Shown piece after piece: positions 20,759 to 30,705 of a DNA stretch of 64,000 bases. The notes under the pieces were generated by a model, which saw only the letters and a list, made by a program, of their open reading frames with translations, searched no databases and was not told the origin of the DNA. This DNA comes from Isotricha intestinalis (taxonomy: Eukaryota > Ciliophora > Litostomatea > Vestibuliferida > Isotrichidae). The first letter of the stretch is position 1. Every line of letters begins with the position of its first letter. Both the position numbers and the translations under genes were made by a program. The stretch covers positions 62,001 through 126,000 of the forward strand of contig JAJJLU010003459.1 in the NCBI GenBank assembly GCA_023807065.1. Reading direction: 5' to 3'.

Positions 20759-23056
20759 ATGAATAAAATATTAAAAAATGAAAAAAAAAATTTTGATAAA
20801 ATAAGATCAAATTACTTAATTTCAACAATAATATCTTTTTTATCAATATCAGATGCTAAAAAAGGACTTATATTAAATAGAAGATTTAGAAAAATATTAT
20901 TAGAAGAAAATGAAAAATTATTAAAAGAAATAGAAGAATTAACATATGGATTTGATAAATTTAAATTATTTGATTTAAATAATAATTTAAAAGATTATAA
21001 AATTCATTCATTTCCTTTTTTTCAATTACCAATATTAAAAATGCTTCATATAAATAATTTTATTATTTTATCTCCTGGAACTTTTGAAAATGGAATTTTT
21101 ATTTATTCTCTTAAAAATTTTAGAATGATTAAAAAAATATTTCATAAAGATTTATATGGAAATGATACTTTTTTATATTCAATGTGTTATTCAGAAAAAT
21201 ATGATAATTTTATTTTCTCTTTTAGTGATTTAACAGTATCAAATTATAATAATAATTTTAATTTAAATTGGAATTTTAAAATTGGAGTTGAAAAACCAAT
21301 TAATTTAATTTCTTCTTTTGAAAATTATCTTTTCACTTGTGAATCACATGAAAAAATAGGTTTAAATTTTATTAAACAATATTATGTTTTTAATGGTAAT
21401 CATATTAATACTTTTATTTTAAAATTTCTTTCAATTTTTAACATGAAAATTTTCAATATTTCAAATTTACAAATTAATTATTTCTCAAAAGAAGTAAAAG
21501 AAAAAGAACCTTTTTTAGTTTTTAGTTTATATAATTATACTTCAATAAATGAAAACACAAATTTTTATTTTGAATTAAGAAGTAAAACAACAAGATTATC
21601 TTTAAAAAGTATTTCAAATTTAAATGGTGTATCATATGATATATTAAATCAATCTCATTATAATAAAATAAAATTTGATTTAAATTTTTTAGGTCATAAT
21701 GCAATAATAAAAGATTATATTTATATAGAAAGTAAAAATTATATAATTTCTATCGGAGTTGATTTATATATTTTTATATGGGATTTAATAAATAAAAATG
21801 CTAAAATATTTATTGATAGTCAACATACAGATATAATTTATTCTTTATGTAATATTAATGATAATTTATTTTGTACTTGTGGAAAAGATAGAAAAATATT
21901 AATTTATTCTCTTAATTCTATTTTATCAAAAGATGAAAATGTATATAATGAAATTAATTGTAATCATTTAAGTGATATTTATTATATTTCTTCATATAAT
22001 AATTGTATTATTTCAGGAAGCTTTGATAAAACAGTTAAATTATTTTTTATGAATGAAGATTATAAAAAAGTAAAAAATAAAATTATTTTAACTGGTCATT
22101 TTTCTAATATAAAAATTTGTAAATATGATTATGTTCATAATTTTTTATTTACAATTGGATTAGATAATATAATTAATATTTGGCAAATAAATAAAGAAAC
22201 AAATGAATTTCAAATTATAAAATCAATAGAATTATTTTATGAAAAAAATAAAAAAGAATTTATTGATGATTGTATAATATTATTTGATGAAAAATTAACT
22301 TTAGTAAAAATAGATACAAGTAAAGAAATAAAATTTTATAGTTTAAAAGAAGAAAAAATATATTATTCAATTAAAACAAATAGTATTGTAAGAAGTATTT
22401 TAAATATTTATGATGGAATACATTTTATTTGTGGTCTTTCGAATGGAAAAATTAATATGTATAGTTATAAACATTTAAATAATAAAATTAATATTAATTT
22501 ATATAAAGAATTAAATCATAATGATGAAAATCTTAGTAATTTAAAAATTAAAATTCTAAATTATTTTGTTTATCAAGATAAAATTTTTGGAAGTGCTTCT
22601 AATGATGGGACTGTTTCTATATTTTTTTTAAATAAAAAAAGAAAAGTTTTTATTAAAACAAAATATGAAAAAGAAGAAATTTCAAATTTAATTAATTTAA
22701 AATATGATAAAGATAAAAATATTTTATTAATAGGAATTACAATCGATAAAAATTTATTAATATATGATGGACTAAATAATATATTTTTAAAAGAAATAAA
22801 TTTTGGAATAAATTATGGAAAAATCCTTTCAATAGATAATTTAAATGATAATTTAGTTATTATTTCATTTCAATTTTATGAAGATATTTTAATTATAGAC
22901 AAAGATGAATTTAAAGAAAAATCAAAAATAAAAATTGAAAAGGGAATAAATAAAAAATTAATTTATTTAAGAGATGGTTATTCAATAGCTTCATTAACAG
23001 GAACAATTAATCAAAATAATAATATTACATTAAACATAATAAAATTTTCTCAATAA
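20759..23056 (+). CDS. WD40-repeat protein with F-box-like N-terminus
   Basis: The product has 765 residues. Residues 1-65 hold a short helical segment ('YLISTIISFLSISDAKK' then 'RRFRKILLEENEKL') that resembles an F-box-like or leucine-rich helical pair, then a beta-propeller fold. WD-type repeats are visible as 'LGHNAIIKDYIYIES...FIWDL', 'QHTDIIYSLCNIND', 'IISGSFDKTVKLFFM' and 'LTGHFSNIKICKYD...INIWQI', covering about 315-490, with further divergent blades to 760. WD40 proteins act as interaction platforms. With a genuine F-box it would be an SCF substrate receptor, but the F-box call is uncertain. It ends in TAA followed by AT-rich DNA. Confidence 0.65.
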   Translation: MNKILKNEKKNFDKIRSNYLISTIISFLSISDAKKGLILNRRFRKILLEENEKLLKEIEELTYGFDKFKLFDLNNNLKDYKIHSFPFFQLPILKMLHINNFIILSPGTFENGIFIYSLKNFRMIKKIFHKDLYGNDTFLYSMCYSEKYDNFIFSFSDLTVSNYNNNFNLNWNFKIGVEKPINLISSFENYLFTCESHEKIGLNFIKQYYVFNGNHINTFILKFLSIFNMKIFNISNLQINYFSKEVKEKEPFLVFSLYNYTSINENTNFYFELRSKTTRLSLKSISNLNGVSYDILNQSHYNKIKFDLNFLGHNAIIKDYIYIESKNYIISIGVDLYIFIWDLINKNAKIFIDSQHTDIIYSLCNINDNLFCTCGKDRKILIYSLNSILSKDENVYNEINCNHLSDIYYISSYNNCIISGSFDKTVKLFFMNEDYKKVKNKIILTGHFSNIKICKYDYVHNFLFTIGLDNIINIWQINKETNEFQIIKSIELFYEKNKKEFIDDCIILFDEKLTLVKIDTSKEIKFYSLKEEKIYYSIKTNSIVRSILNIYDGIHFICGLSNGKINMYSYKHLNNKININLYKELNHNDENLSNLKIKILNYFVYQDKIFGSASNDGTVSIFFLNKKRKVFIKTKYEKEEISNLINLKYDKDKNILLIGITIDKNLLIYDGLNNIFLKEINFGINYGKILSIDNLNDNLVIISFQFYEDILIIDKDEFKEKSKIKIEKGINKKLIYLRDGYSIASLTGTINQNNNITLNIIKFSQ

Positions 23057-23194
23057 AAAAAAGATTAAATAATAATTTAATTTAATTTAAAATAAAAAAT
23101 GCTATAAATTATATAATAATAATAATAAATAGTGAATGAATATTATTTACATAAAAAAAAACTAAGAACTAATTTTCCTTTTATAAAAAAAAAT

Positions 23195-24958
23195 TTAATA
23201 AACAGCAAAATTTCCAAAAAGAGCACAAAACATTAAATCATATTTAATACATTCACTCGTACCTTTTAATTTCATATTTTCATATTTTCTTTTAAAATAA
23301 TATAAATGCTCACTTCTAATATTTTTCATTTCTTTATCTATTTTATTCATAAAATTTTTAATAGTAATAATGGTATCAACAGTATTAATTTGTTTAGGAG
23401 TTAAATTTAATTGATATTTATTATATTCATTAATAGTAAAAGATTCAGTTAAAAAATGATTTCTTTTTCTTATTTTATTTCCTTTATATGAAGGAACCAT
23501 TTTTCTAATTTCTTCTTGTGCATTTTTTAAATACATTTCATCTTTTTCTTTTAAAACATTTTCTAATATTACAAATCTATTTCCCATTCTTAATTTAAAT
23601 TTATGAAATAATTCTTTTAAAAATTCATTTATATTATCATAAGGAATAATTATATTATTTTCAATTGATATTTCATTGCTTTCTAAATTATATTTATTTC
23701 TCATATTTAAATTATATAAATCAACACTTTTCATTATATTTTTTCTTTCTCCTTTTATTAAATCTAAAATAATTTTTAATTTATTCATTTTTATTATTTT
23801 CTCAGAATATTCAATTAAATATTTTATACTAACATAATCTAAAAATTTTGGAAAATCAGTTTTTTCTATTTTAGCTCCTAATTCATTTAATCTAAATAAA
23901 ATCCAACATAAACCAACATCTCTAACATCAACTCCTTCTTTTAATAAATTTTTAAAATATTTTATATTTTTTTTTTTCACTTCTATTAATATTTCTTCTA
24001 AATTTTTTAATTCTAATTTATTTATATGAATTATTTCTTTTAATTCTGGAATTTTTTTTTCTGTTATTTCTTTTTGTTCTAAATATTCTTTTTTTGATGT
24101 TTCTAATATTTTTTCTAAATCTTCAATTTTTCTTTTTAATAATGTTTTTTTCTGAAAATTTGAAATATTCCTTAAATCTAATTTTTCTGCTTCAATTTTT
24201 ATTACCTTAATCACATCTAAATTATCATAATAAATTTTTTTTTTCCTTTCATTTTCATTTGTTAATTCTGTTATTTTCATATTTAAATTTTCTATATTAT
24301 TTTCTTTTTCTTTTATTTTTTTTATTAATTTTAAAATTTCATTTCTGAAATTTTTTTCTATTTTCTTTTTATCTCCTAAAACATTTTTATAATAATCATA
24401 TGAAGTTACTTTAGTATAATTTCCTTCTAGTTTTAAATCATTTAATTTAAGTATTTTATCTTCAATATTTATTTCTTCAAATTCTTCAAAATCATTTTTT
24501 ATTTCTGTTTTTGTATTAAAAACTATTTTTTTTCTTATTCCAATTTCTTTTCCGACTTTCCATAATTCATCGTTTTCTTTTCTTTTAGAATTATTTTTTA
24601 TTTTATCTAAGTTAATATTTTTTTCTGGTGATTCAAATATATTAAAATCAAATCTTTTTTTTGCTATATTTATATTTTGAGCTAAAACATTTGAATTTTC
24701 TGTTTCTATATTTTTATAAAAATTTTGAATTTTTTTATTCTTTGTTAAAGTCTTTAATCTTGGTAATTTTCTTGATAGCTTTTTCTTAAAATTTAAATTA
24801 TCAAATCGAATATCATCATATTCTTTTTTTAATTTAAATGATATTTTTTTTACTAAATTTGCATCATTTTTTAAATTAGGAATATGCATTTTATCCCATT
24901 TATCTAAACTTTCATATAAACTTGTAGAATTTATTTTATCAAATTCTGACATTTTCAT
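23195..24958 (-). CDS. Large coiled-coil protein, probably ciliary or cortical
   Basis: The product has 587 residues starting at MKMSEFDKINSTSLYES; a longer reading would need a TTG. Residues 1-190 are basic and disordered, and residues about 195-335 form a long coiled coil ('ILKLIKKIKEKENNIENLN' onward). A helical C-terminal half contains 'GVDVRDVGLCWILFRLNELG' near 345 and 'FPKFLDYVSIKYLIEY' soon after. That combination (long coil, then a 'G(L)CWI' helix and 'FP.FLD..SI.YL') looks like a family I associate with ciliate cytoskeletal proteins, but I cannot name it. The ending 'LFGNFAVY' is well formed. Confidence 0.65.
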   Translation of the reverse strand: MKMSEFDKINSTSLYESLDKWDKMHIPNLKNDANLVKKISFKLKKEYDDIRFDNLNFKKKLSRKLPRLKTLTKNKKIQNFYKNIETENSNVLAQNINIAKKRFDFNIFESPEKNINLDKIKNNSKRKENDELWKVGKEIGIRKKIVFNTKTEIKNDFEEFEEINIEDKILKLNDLKLEGNYTKVTSYDYYKNVLGDKKKIEKNFRNEILKLIKKIKEKENNIENLNMKITELTNENERKKKIYYDNLDVIKVIKIEAEKLDLRNISNFQKKTLLKRKIEDLEKILETSKKEYLEQKEITEKKIPELKEIIHINKLELKNLEEILIEVKKKNIKYFKNLLKEGVDVRDVGLCWILFRLNELGAKIEKTDFPKFLDYVSIKYLIEYSEKIIKMNKLKIILDLIKGERKNIMKSVDLYNLNMRNKYNLESNEISIENNIIIPYDNINEFLKELFHKFKLRMGNRFVILENVLKEKDEMYLKNAQEEIRKMVPSYKGNKIRKRNHFLTESFTINEYNKYQLNLTPKQINTVDTIITIKNFMNKIDKEMKNIRSEHLYYFKRKYENMKLKGTSECIKYDLMFCALFGNFAVY

Positions 24959-25723
24959 AATGAAAATAAAGTTCAAAAAAAATTTTTAAAAATAAAAATT
25001 AGAATTAAAATATTATGAAGAATTTTCTGATGTGAAAATTAAAAGAAAAAAATAAATTTGATAAACTGATTTTATAAATTTAAAATTATGTGAATTATAA
25101 AGAGATAAATAAACACAATTTTATATATATTTATATTTCTATTTTGATTGTAATTAAATCTTTTATTTTTTTTTAAATTTTTTTCTTTTTGTTAACTTAC
25201 TTTTCTTTTTTTTATTTTCATAAAAAGATCAATTAGTTTTAATCAAAATTAATGGGTATTCATTTGATATTTATGATATTTATTTTTAATTGTGGAATAA
25301 GTGTATTTAAGAAATATTTGATTTAAGAAATAATATATTTTATTATTATTGTTATAATTAATTTAAAACCTTTATTATTTAAAATATAAAAATTTGAAAA
25401 ATTCAAATTGGGAGTTTAATTAAAGAAATAATGAATAGAAGTTTAATTAATGAATTAATTTTTTTTATATAATATATTTTAATTGTTTTTCAAGAATCTA
25501 TTTTATATATGAATTAATTTAACAATTGTTAAATAGTAAAAATATATATTTAAAATTGTTTTTTACCTTTTTATACAAAGGAATAAATTAATTTATATGA
25601 CAACCAAAATATAATAAAAAGAAAACTTTCTTTATTGAATAATATTATAATAAAGGCAATTTAACATTTAAAAAAATACAAAGTAAAATAATTTTCCATT
25701 TTTTTTCTAAAAATGATAATTTC
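24959..25723. other. Spacer of about 765 bp, nothing recognised
   Basis: This AT-rich DNA lies between the start of the coiled-coil gene and the end of the ankyrin gene, both on the minus strand. A 24-codon open frame at 25251 (MGIHLIFMIF...) is too short to call. No RNA gene or repeat is seen. Confidence 0.5.
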
Positions 25724-26543
25724 CTATTTCTTTTTTTTTAAATTTTTATAATTTACAAATAACTTTTTGATATCTTTATTCTTAATTAATTTATAAGAAT
25801 TTTTAATATATTGTTCAGGCCAATTGCAATTAAAAAGTAAAAAATTAGTTAATTTATAATAATTCCACCTTACAGAAATATCAAGAATGCTTTCATTATT
25901 TACATTTAATATTAAATAATCTGCTCCATTATCTATTAATATTTTAGCGATTTTTTCATATCCATTTAAACATGCTACATATAATGGAGTATAATTTTCA
26001 TAATTTAAATCATTGACAAAATTATTTTTTTTTAATAAATTTATTATCTTATCTTCATATTTATCATATCCATATGTTATTAACTGAAATAATTTGATTT
26101 GATCTAATATATAACTCATATCTTTATCTTTTTCTTTTTCTTCAATTATTGAATTTTTAAATTTATTTTTATTTTGAATAACTTTTTTCTTATTAAAAAT
26201 TTCATTTAAATTACTTAAAGATAAATTTTTAATATTAATTAAAAATAGCAATCATAACATTAATTAAAACATACCATTTATGAATAATTGCATTATGATT
26301 TAAACTTTCATTTGGATAATCATTTAATATTTTATATTTATCTTTTAAAAAATTTCCTACAAAAATATCCATATCATCTTCTTCTATTTCACTTGTTATT
26401 GTATCTAATCTTGTTGTATTTGATTCTAAAGTTAAATATTTTTGAGTTTCTTTAAATGTTGATGATTGTTTTAATATATTATTTGTATTTTTTTCTAATT
26501 TATTGTGGTTTTGATATATTACTGAACAATATTTTGATGACAT
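25724..26543 (-). CDS. Ankyrin-repeat protein, two exons (26543-26275 and 26213-25724)
   Basis: Two minus-strand frames overlap by 17 bp. The upstream one has an ATG (MSSKYCSVIYQNHNK) and an acidic middle. The downstream one has no ATG in its first 44 codons but encodes ankyrin repeats. Removing a GTATG...TTTAAG segment of 61 nt joins them in frame (phase 2) into 252 residues. The ankyrin part shows 'NYTPLYVACLNGYEKIAKIL', then 'DNGADYLILNVNNESILDIS', which fits two canonical repeats, with flanking partial ones. Ankyrin repeats mediate protein binding. If the intron is wrong these are two separate genes. Confidence 0.6.
26214..26274 (-). other. Candidate 61-nt intron of the ankyrin gene
   Basis: On the minus strand it starts GTATGTTTTA and ends at the first available AG, in ATCTTTAAG. 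It joins the acidic exon to the ankyrin exon in phase 2. No other GT start in the overlap keeps the frame. It is longer than the two other candidates in the window. Confidence 0.5.
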
Positions 26544-26654
26544 TTTAAAATATTTTTTATAAATTTTATATGGTTTGAAAAAAAAAATAATAAATTAAAG
26601 AATATTATAATCTAAAAAAGAAAAAATATTATATATATTACTCATATAATTATT

Positions 26655-27281
26655 TTATTTTTCATATAAAATACCATATTCATTTCTATTTATTCTATTT
26701 TTAGGATTATCTAAATTATAATTTTCAGGATTATATTTCTCTCCCATATAATAAGATTTATGATTAGTAAAAGTATTAGATAAAGAAGAAGAAGATAAAT
26801 GTGCTTTAAATTTATTTATTTCTATTTTTCTTTTTCCTATACATTTATTATACATTATTATTGGTAATTCTTTAAATTCTATTTTAGAACAACTTTTACT
26901 TTTATTTTTCAATTTTTTTATAAGATATTTATTTCTTAATGATTTACTTATTATTTTCGGTACAAAAAGATTATAGCTTTTTTTATGCTTTGATTTTATA
27001 TTTTTTTTATTTTCCATTTGAGGACTATTATTTTTATCATGTAAAATTATTTTTTCATTATTTTTACTTTTATTAATCATATTATTCTTATCTTCTATTA
27101 TATTATTAGTTTCATTATTAACACTATTAGGATTAATAAAAGTTTCATGTAGAAATTTTGCTTGTTTTAAATATTTTACTAATCCTTCTTTTGATAAAGG
27201 ATAAATATTATGTTTAGATAATTTTTCAATATAATATTTCGCAAAATCTCTTTCTTTATCATAATATTCATATTTCATCAT
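26655..27281 (-). CDS. Unknown basic protein
   Basis: The product has 208 residues, beginning MMKYEYYDKERDFAKYYIEKL. The first 60 residues form a helical, partly conserved-looking unit ('LSKHNIYPLSKEGLVKYLKQ') that resembles a small docking or dimerisation domain. The remainder is Lys/Asn/Ser-rich, with a C-terminal 'YYMGEKYNPENYNLDNPKNR', which could be a short structured peptide. No family is recognised. It is divergent from the MORN gene, 327 bp away. Confidence 0.6.
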   Translation of the reverse strand: MMKYEYYDKERDFAKYYIEKLSKHNIYPLSKEGLVKYLKQAKFLHETFINPNSVNNETNNIIEDKNNMINKSKNNEKIILHDKNNSPQMENKKNIKSKHKKSYNLFVPKIISKSLRNKYLIKKLKNKSKSCSKIEFKELPIIMYNKCIGKRKIEINKFKAHLSSSSLSNTFTNHKSYYMGEKYNPENYNLDNPKNRINRNEYGILYEK

Positions 27282-27608
27282 TTTTTTAACTTTTTTTATA
27301 ATTTAAAAAAAAAATACAATATATTAACTAATATTATTATAATATGTTTAATAATCTAAACTTTTTTTTTATGATATTTATTGTCCAATAAAATCAAATA
27401 GTTTAAAATATATTTATAAATTCATTTTGAATGGATTCATTTTTTCATTAAGAGAATTTATTAATTTCATTTTTTTTGAATAACTTTAATAAGATATCAA
27501 ATAAATTAATAACTTATTTTTTTTCAAGATTTTTTTTTTTACTATATTTTTTTAAATTAAAATTAATTAAATTATTAAAAAAAAAATAAAAAACAATTCC
27601 AAAAAAAA
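27282..27608. other. Divergent promoter region, 327 bp
   Basis: This T-rich and A-rich spacer lies between two divergent starts. No motif or RNA is recognised. Confidence 0.45.
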
Positions 27609-28859
27609 ATGGGAGAAGAATTATGTAAAGGTTGTCAGAACAATTTCTCATTATCAAACAATGAGAACGATTTATCAAAAATAAATAATTTTCCAATAAC
27701 AAATTCAAAAATACAGAATGCATTAACAATAAAAAATACAATAAACACTAAAAATTCAATAATAGATATAAATGAAAACGAGAAAAATTCCTCAAGAATA
27801 AAAATAAGTATAGGAAATTCAAATATTAATACAAATTTTTTAGACAGTCCAAGACAAGAAGAAATAGATCAAAATGAATTAATAAAAATAAAGAAAAAAT
27901 ACAGTATACAATTAATAATAAAATTATTTAAAAAATTAAAAAATTTAAAAGAAGAAGCTCATTTAAATATAATATCAGAATATGGATATGAAGAAGAAAT
28001 ACAAGAAATAAAAGTAAATTCAGATGATTTATCAATAAATTTATTTCCAGAAAAAGATTTTGAATATATCGGTTCAAAATATAATGATAAATATGATGGA
28101 TTTGGAATTCAAATATTTAAGAAAACAAATAGTAAATATATAGGAAATTTCCAAAATGGAAAAAGAATAAAAATATGTGATTTTGAAAATAAAACTTTAA
28201 ATATAATATATAAAGGAGAAATAAAAAATATAAATGCTTTTGGATATGGAATATATATAAATAAAAATTTAAATATATCATATGAAGGAAATTTTGAAGA
28301 TAATTTAAAAAATGGAATTGGAATAGAAGAATATAATGAAGGAAATATATATAAAGGAGAGTTTAAAAATGGAAAAAAAGAAGGAATAGGAGTTTTTACT
28401 TGGAATGATAATTCAATATATTTAGGAGAATGGAAAAATGATAATTTAAATGGAGAAGGAATTTATCATTTTAAAGATGGATCAATTTATTATGGAACTT
28501 TTAAAAAAAATCAAATGGATGGTTTTGGACAATTTATTTTTCCTAATATTAAAAGTTATATTGGTTTCTTTCAAAAAGATAAAAAAAATGGATTTGGAAT
28601 TGTTTATTGGAATGATAAAGAAAAAGAAAAATGCTTTATTGGGTTTTGGAAAAATAATAAACAAAATGGATTTGGAAAATTCATTTCTCAAGGAAAAATT
28701 AGATTTGGTACTTGGAAAGAAGGAAAAAAAGATCTTAAATTTAATAATTTTGAAGAATTTTCTTTTCAGTTAAATCAAGAAGAAAAAAAATTCATAGAGT
28801 TTTTTAAATTTGATTATATACAAATTGGAAATTTAGTCAGTCAAATTAGGGAAGATTAA
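27609..28859 (+). CDS. MORN-repeat protein
   Basis: The product has 416 residues. The first 100 are Asn/Ser-rich and disordered, with a short basic helix near 97-125. From about 150 to 385 there are roughly eight to ten MORN repeats, for example 'YKGEFKNGKKEGIGVFTW', 'YLGEWKNDNLNGEGIYHF' and 'YYGTFKKNQMDGFGQFIF'. MORN repeats bind lipids or act as protein scaffolds, and in ciliates they are common in cortical and phosphatidylinositol-linked proteins. No kinase or SET domain follows, so this is a stand-alone MORN scaffold. Two N-terminal Cys (C6, C9 in 'EELCKGCQNN') could hold a metal or be lipidated. The ATG follows an A-rich leader. Confidence 0.85.
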   Translation: MGEELCKGCQNNFSLSNNENDLSKINNFPITNSKIQNALTIKNTINTKNSIIDINENEKNSSRIKISIGNSNINTNFLDSPRQEEIDQNELIKIKKKYSIQLIIKLFKKLKNLKEEAHLNIISEYGYEEEIQEIKVNSDDLSINLFPEKDFEYIGSKYNDKYDGFGIQIFKKTNSKYIGNFQNGKRIKICDFENKTLNIIYKGEIKNINAFGYGIYINKNLNISYEGNFEDNLKNGIGIEEYNEGNIYKGEFKNGKKEGIGVFTWNDNSIYLGEWKNDNLNGEGIYHFKDGSIYYGTFKKNQMDGFGQFIFPNIKSYIGFFQKDKKNGFGIVYWNDKEKEKCFIGFWKNNKQNGFGKFISQGKIRFGTWKEGKKDLKFNNFEEFSFQLNQEEKKFIEFFKFDYIQIGNLVSQIRED

Positions 28860-29733
28860 TTTTTTTTCTTTTTAATATTTTTTTTTATTTTTTTAAATAT
28901 GTTTTATAATTTTTAATATAGTTTTTTTAAAAATATATTTTATCAAAAATAATTATTTATTTTTTTTATTTTTTAAATATAATATAAATATAAAAACAAT
29001 GAAAAAAAAAATGATAGATATAATATTTTTAAATAAACCAAAGTGTTCTTATTTAAAAGTTTTAAATGAAAATAGATAATGAATTATAAGAAAAAAATAA
29101 AAGAAGTTTTCAAATTGGAAATGTTTACAATTTAAAACAAATATTTTAAAGAAAAAAAAATAGATAATAAAAATTTTTAAAGAAGCTTAGAAGAAAAAAT
29201 AATTAAAAATGAATTTCAAATTCCAAAAGAAAAGTTTAAATACTATAAAGAAATTTAAGAATTTGAAAATGAAGATTTTGAAGGAATTAAAGAAAATACT
29301 AATTCAAATATTATTGTTGAAAAAATTGATGAATGATGAAAGTATATTTTTTAAAAAAATTGAATTTGTTATATATGTTTAGTAATTATTTAGTTTTTTA
29401 TTATTTATAGAATAATTATTTATAATTATTTTAGAATTAAATTTTTTTATTTATATGGTTTTTATATAATATATAAAGAATCTAATTATTAATGAAAATG
29501 ATTGATTTAACTTATAATTTTTTAATGAATATTCTTTAAATAAACTATATTTTTTATTCTCTTTTTTAAAAATAATGTATTTTTGTTTTTTTACAAATTT
29601 ATTTTTTTTTATTATTATTATGTTTCTTTCACTTCTATATTATTTTATAAATTCAATACTTCATTAAATTTATTATTTTTTAATTATTACTCATTATTAT
29701 TTACTCGTTTTTATTATTCTAATTTATAAAAAA
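28860..29733. other. Spacer of about 870 bp containing a relic
   Basis: T-rich 3' flank is followed by the stop-interrupted reading frames at 29000-29336 (listed separately), then T-rich sequence likely to be the promoter of the ALY/REF gene. Confidence 0.5.
29000..29336 (+). pseudogene. Stop-interrupted coding relic
   Basis: Reading from 29079 (ATG) gives 85 codons to TGA at 29334-29336 with three internal TAA. The pieces between are protein-like (MNYKKKIKEVFKLEM; RSLEEKIIKNEFQIPKEKF; EFENEDFEGIKENTN). Just upstream, other frames also look coding-like (MIDIIFLNKPKCSYLKVL from 29012), suggesting frameshifts. The acidic, mixed composition is unlike the spacers on either side. It is most likely a dead gene copy; the parent is not in this window. 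Confidence 0.45.
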
Positions 29734-30279
29734 ATGTCTAAAGAAGAAAATAAAGAAAACAATGATACAAAGAAATTGTTAGAAATGTCTTTAGATGATA
29801 TAGTAAAAATGAATAAAGAAAAAAGAAGAAAAAATAATTTTTCTTTTAAAAAAAATTTCAGAAACAATTATAATAAAAGACAATATAATAAATATAATAA
29901 CAAAAAAAATAATAATAACAATAAAAGAATAAGAGGAGGAAATCATTTTAGAAAAAAAAATAATAAGAATAATACAAATAATAATAAATATTATAATAAA
30001 TTTGATATAATAAATAGGAATAAAAATTATGAAAAAGAAACAAGAACAAAAATAGAAATAATAAATTTACAAAAAGAAATAAAAGATGATGAATTAAATA
30101 AATTTTTTTCTTCAGTTGGAAAAATAAAAAGTTGTATAATTCAAAAAGATGAAAATAATAATTCTTTAGGAATTGCAAATATAGAATATTATAATCCTGA
30201 AAGTGCAAAAGAAGCAATTACAAATTTTGATAATGCTGAAATTGAAGGAACTTTTATGAAAGTTCAATATAAAAATTAA
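29734..30279 (+). CDS. ALYREF: ALY/REF (Yra1)-type mRNA export adaptor
   Basis: The product has 181 residues. Near the start (about 14-29) is 'KLLEMSLDDIVKMNKEKRR', a match to the UAP56/Sub2-binding motif of ALY/REF proteins. Residues 30-100 are an Arg/Lys/Asn-rich, RGG-poor linker. Residues about 103-180 form one RRM: 'TKIEIINLQKEIKDDELNKFF', an RNP1-like 'GIANIEYYNP', and 'EGTFMKVQYKN' at the end. ALY/REF loads on spliced or capped mRNA via the TREX complex and hands it to the export receptor in the nucleus. The protein stops directly after the RRM, so the second, C-terminal UAP56-binding motif found in many homologues is absent. This is a strong assignment by motif order. Confidence 0.85.
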   Translation: MSKEENKENNDTKKLLEMSLDDIVKMNKEKRRKNNFSFKKNFRNNYNKRQYNKYNNKKNNNNNKRIRGGNHFRKKNNKNNTNNNKYYNKFDIINRNKNYEKETRTKIEIINLQKEIKDDELNKFFSSVGKIKSCIIQKDENNNSLGIANIEYYNPESAKEAITNFDNAEIEGTFMKVQYKN

Positions 30280-30705
30280 TAAATAAGATTATTTTATAAT
30301 AAATTTTTATAAAATCAATGTTAAAACTAACATATTATATTATAAATTAATAATAAATAAATCTTTATAAAAACAATAAATAATAATTAATAAGAAAATC
30401 TCTTTATATATTTAAATATATTTTAATGAACTAATATAATATTAATAATTAGAATTCTTACAAAAAAAATTAAATCAGTTTCATAATTTTATATATTTAT
30501 TTACTATTAATATTGGTATTTTAAAAAAAAAATTTGATAAGAATTTAGATTTGAACTTTAATATCTTTAATAATATTTATAATATTAAAAGATATAGCTT
30601 TCCCTAGATATAAATATTCAAATAATTTTTTGAATTTGAATATTAAATTAATGATAAATATTTGTATTTTAAATATATAAAAGATAAAATTATAAAATAA
30701 AAAAA
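30280..30705. other. Spacer of about 425 bp
   Basis: The first part is plain AT-rich DNA. From about 30528 to 30703 a plus-strand frame reads like protein (DKNLDLNFNIFNNIYN...) but is broken by one TAG and several TAA. It may be another relic, or chance in A-rich leader DNA. Confidence 0.35.
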
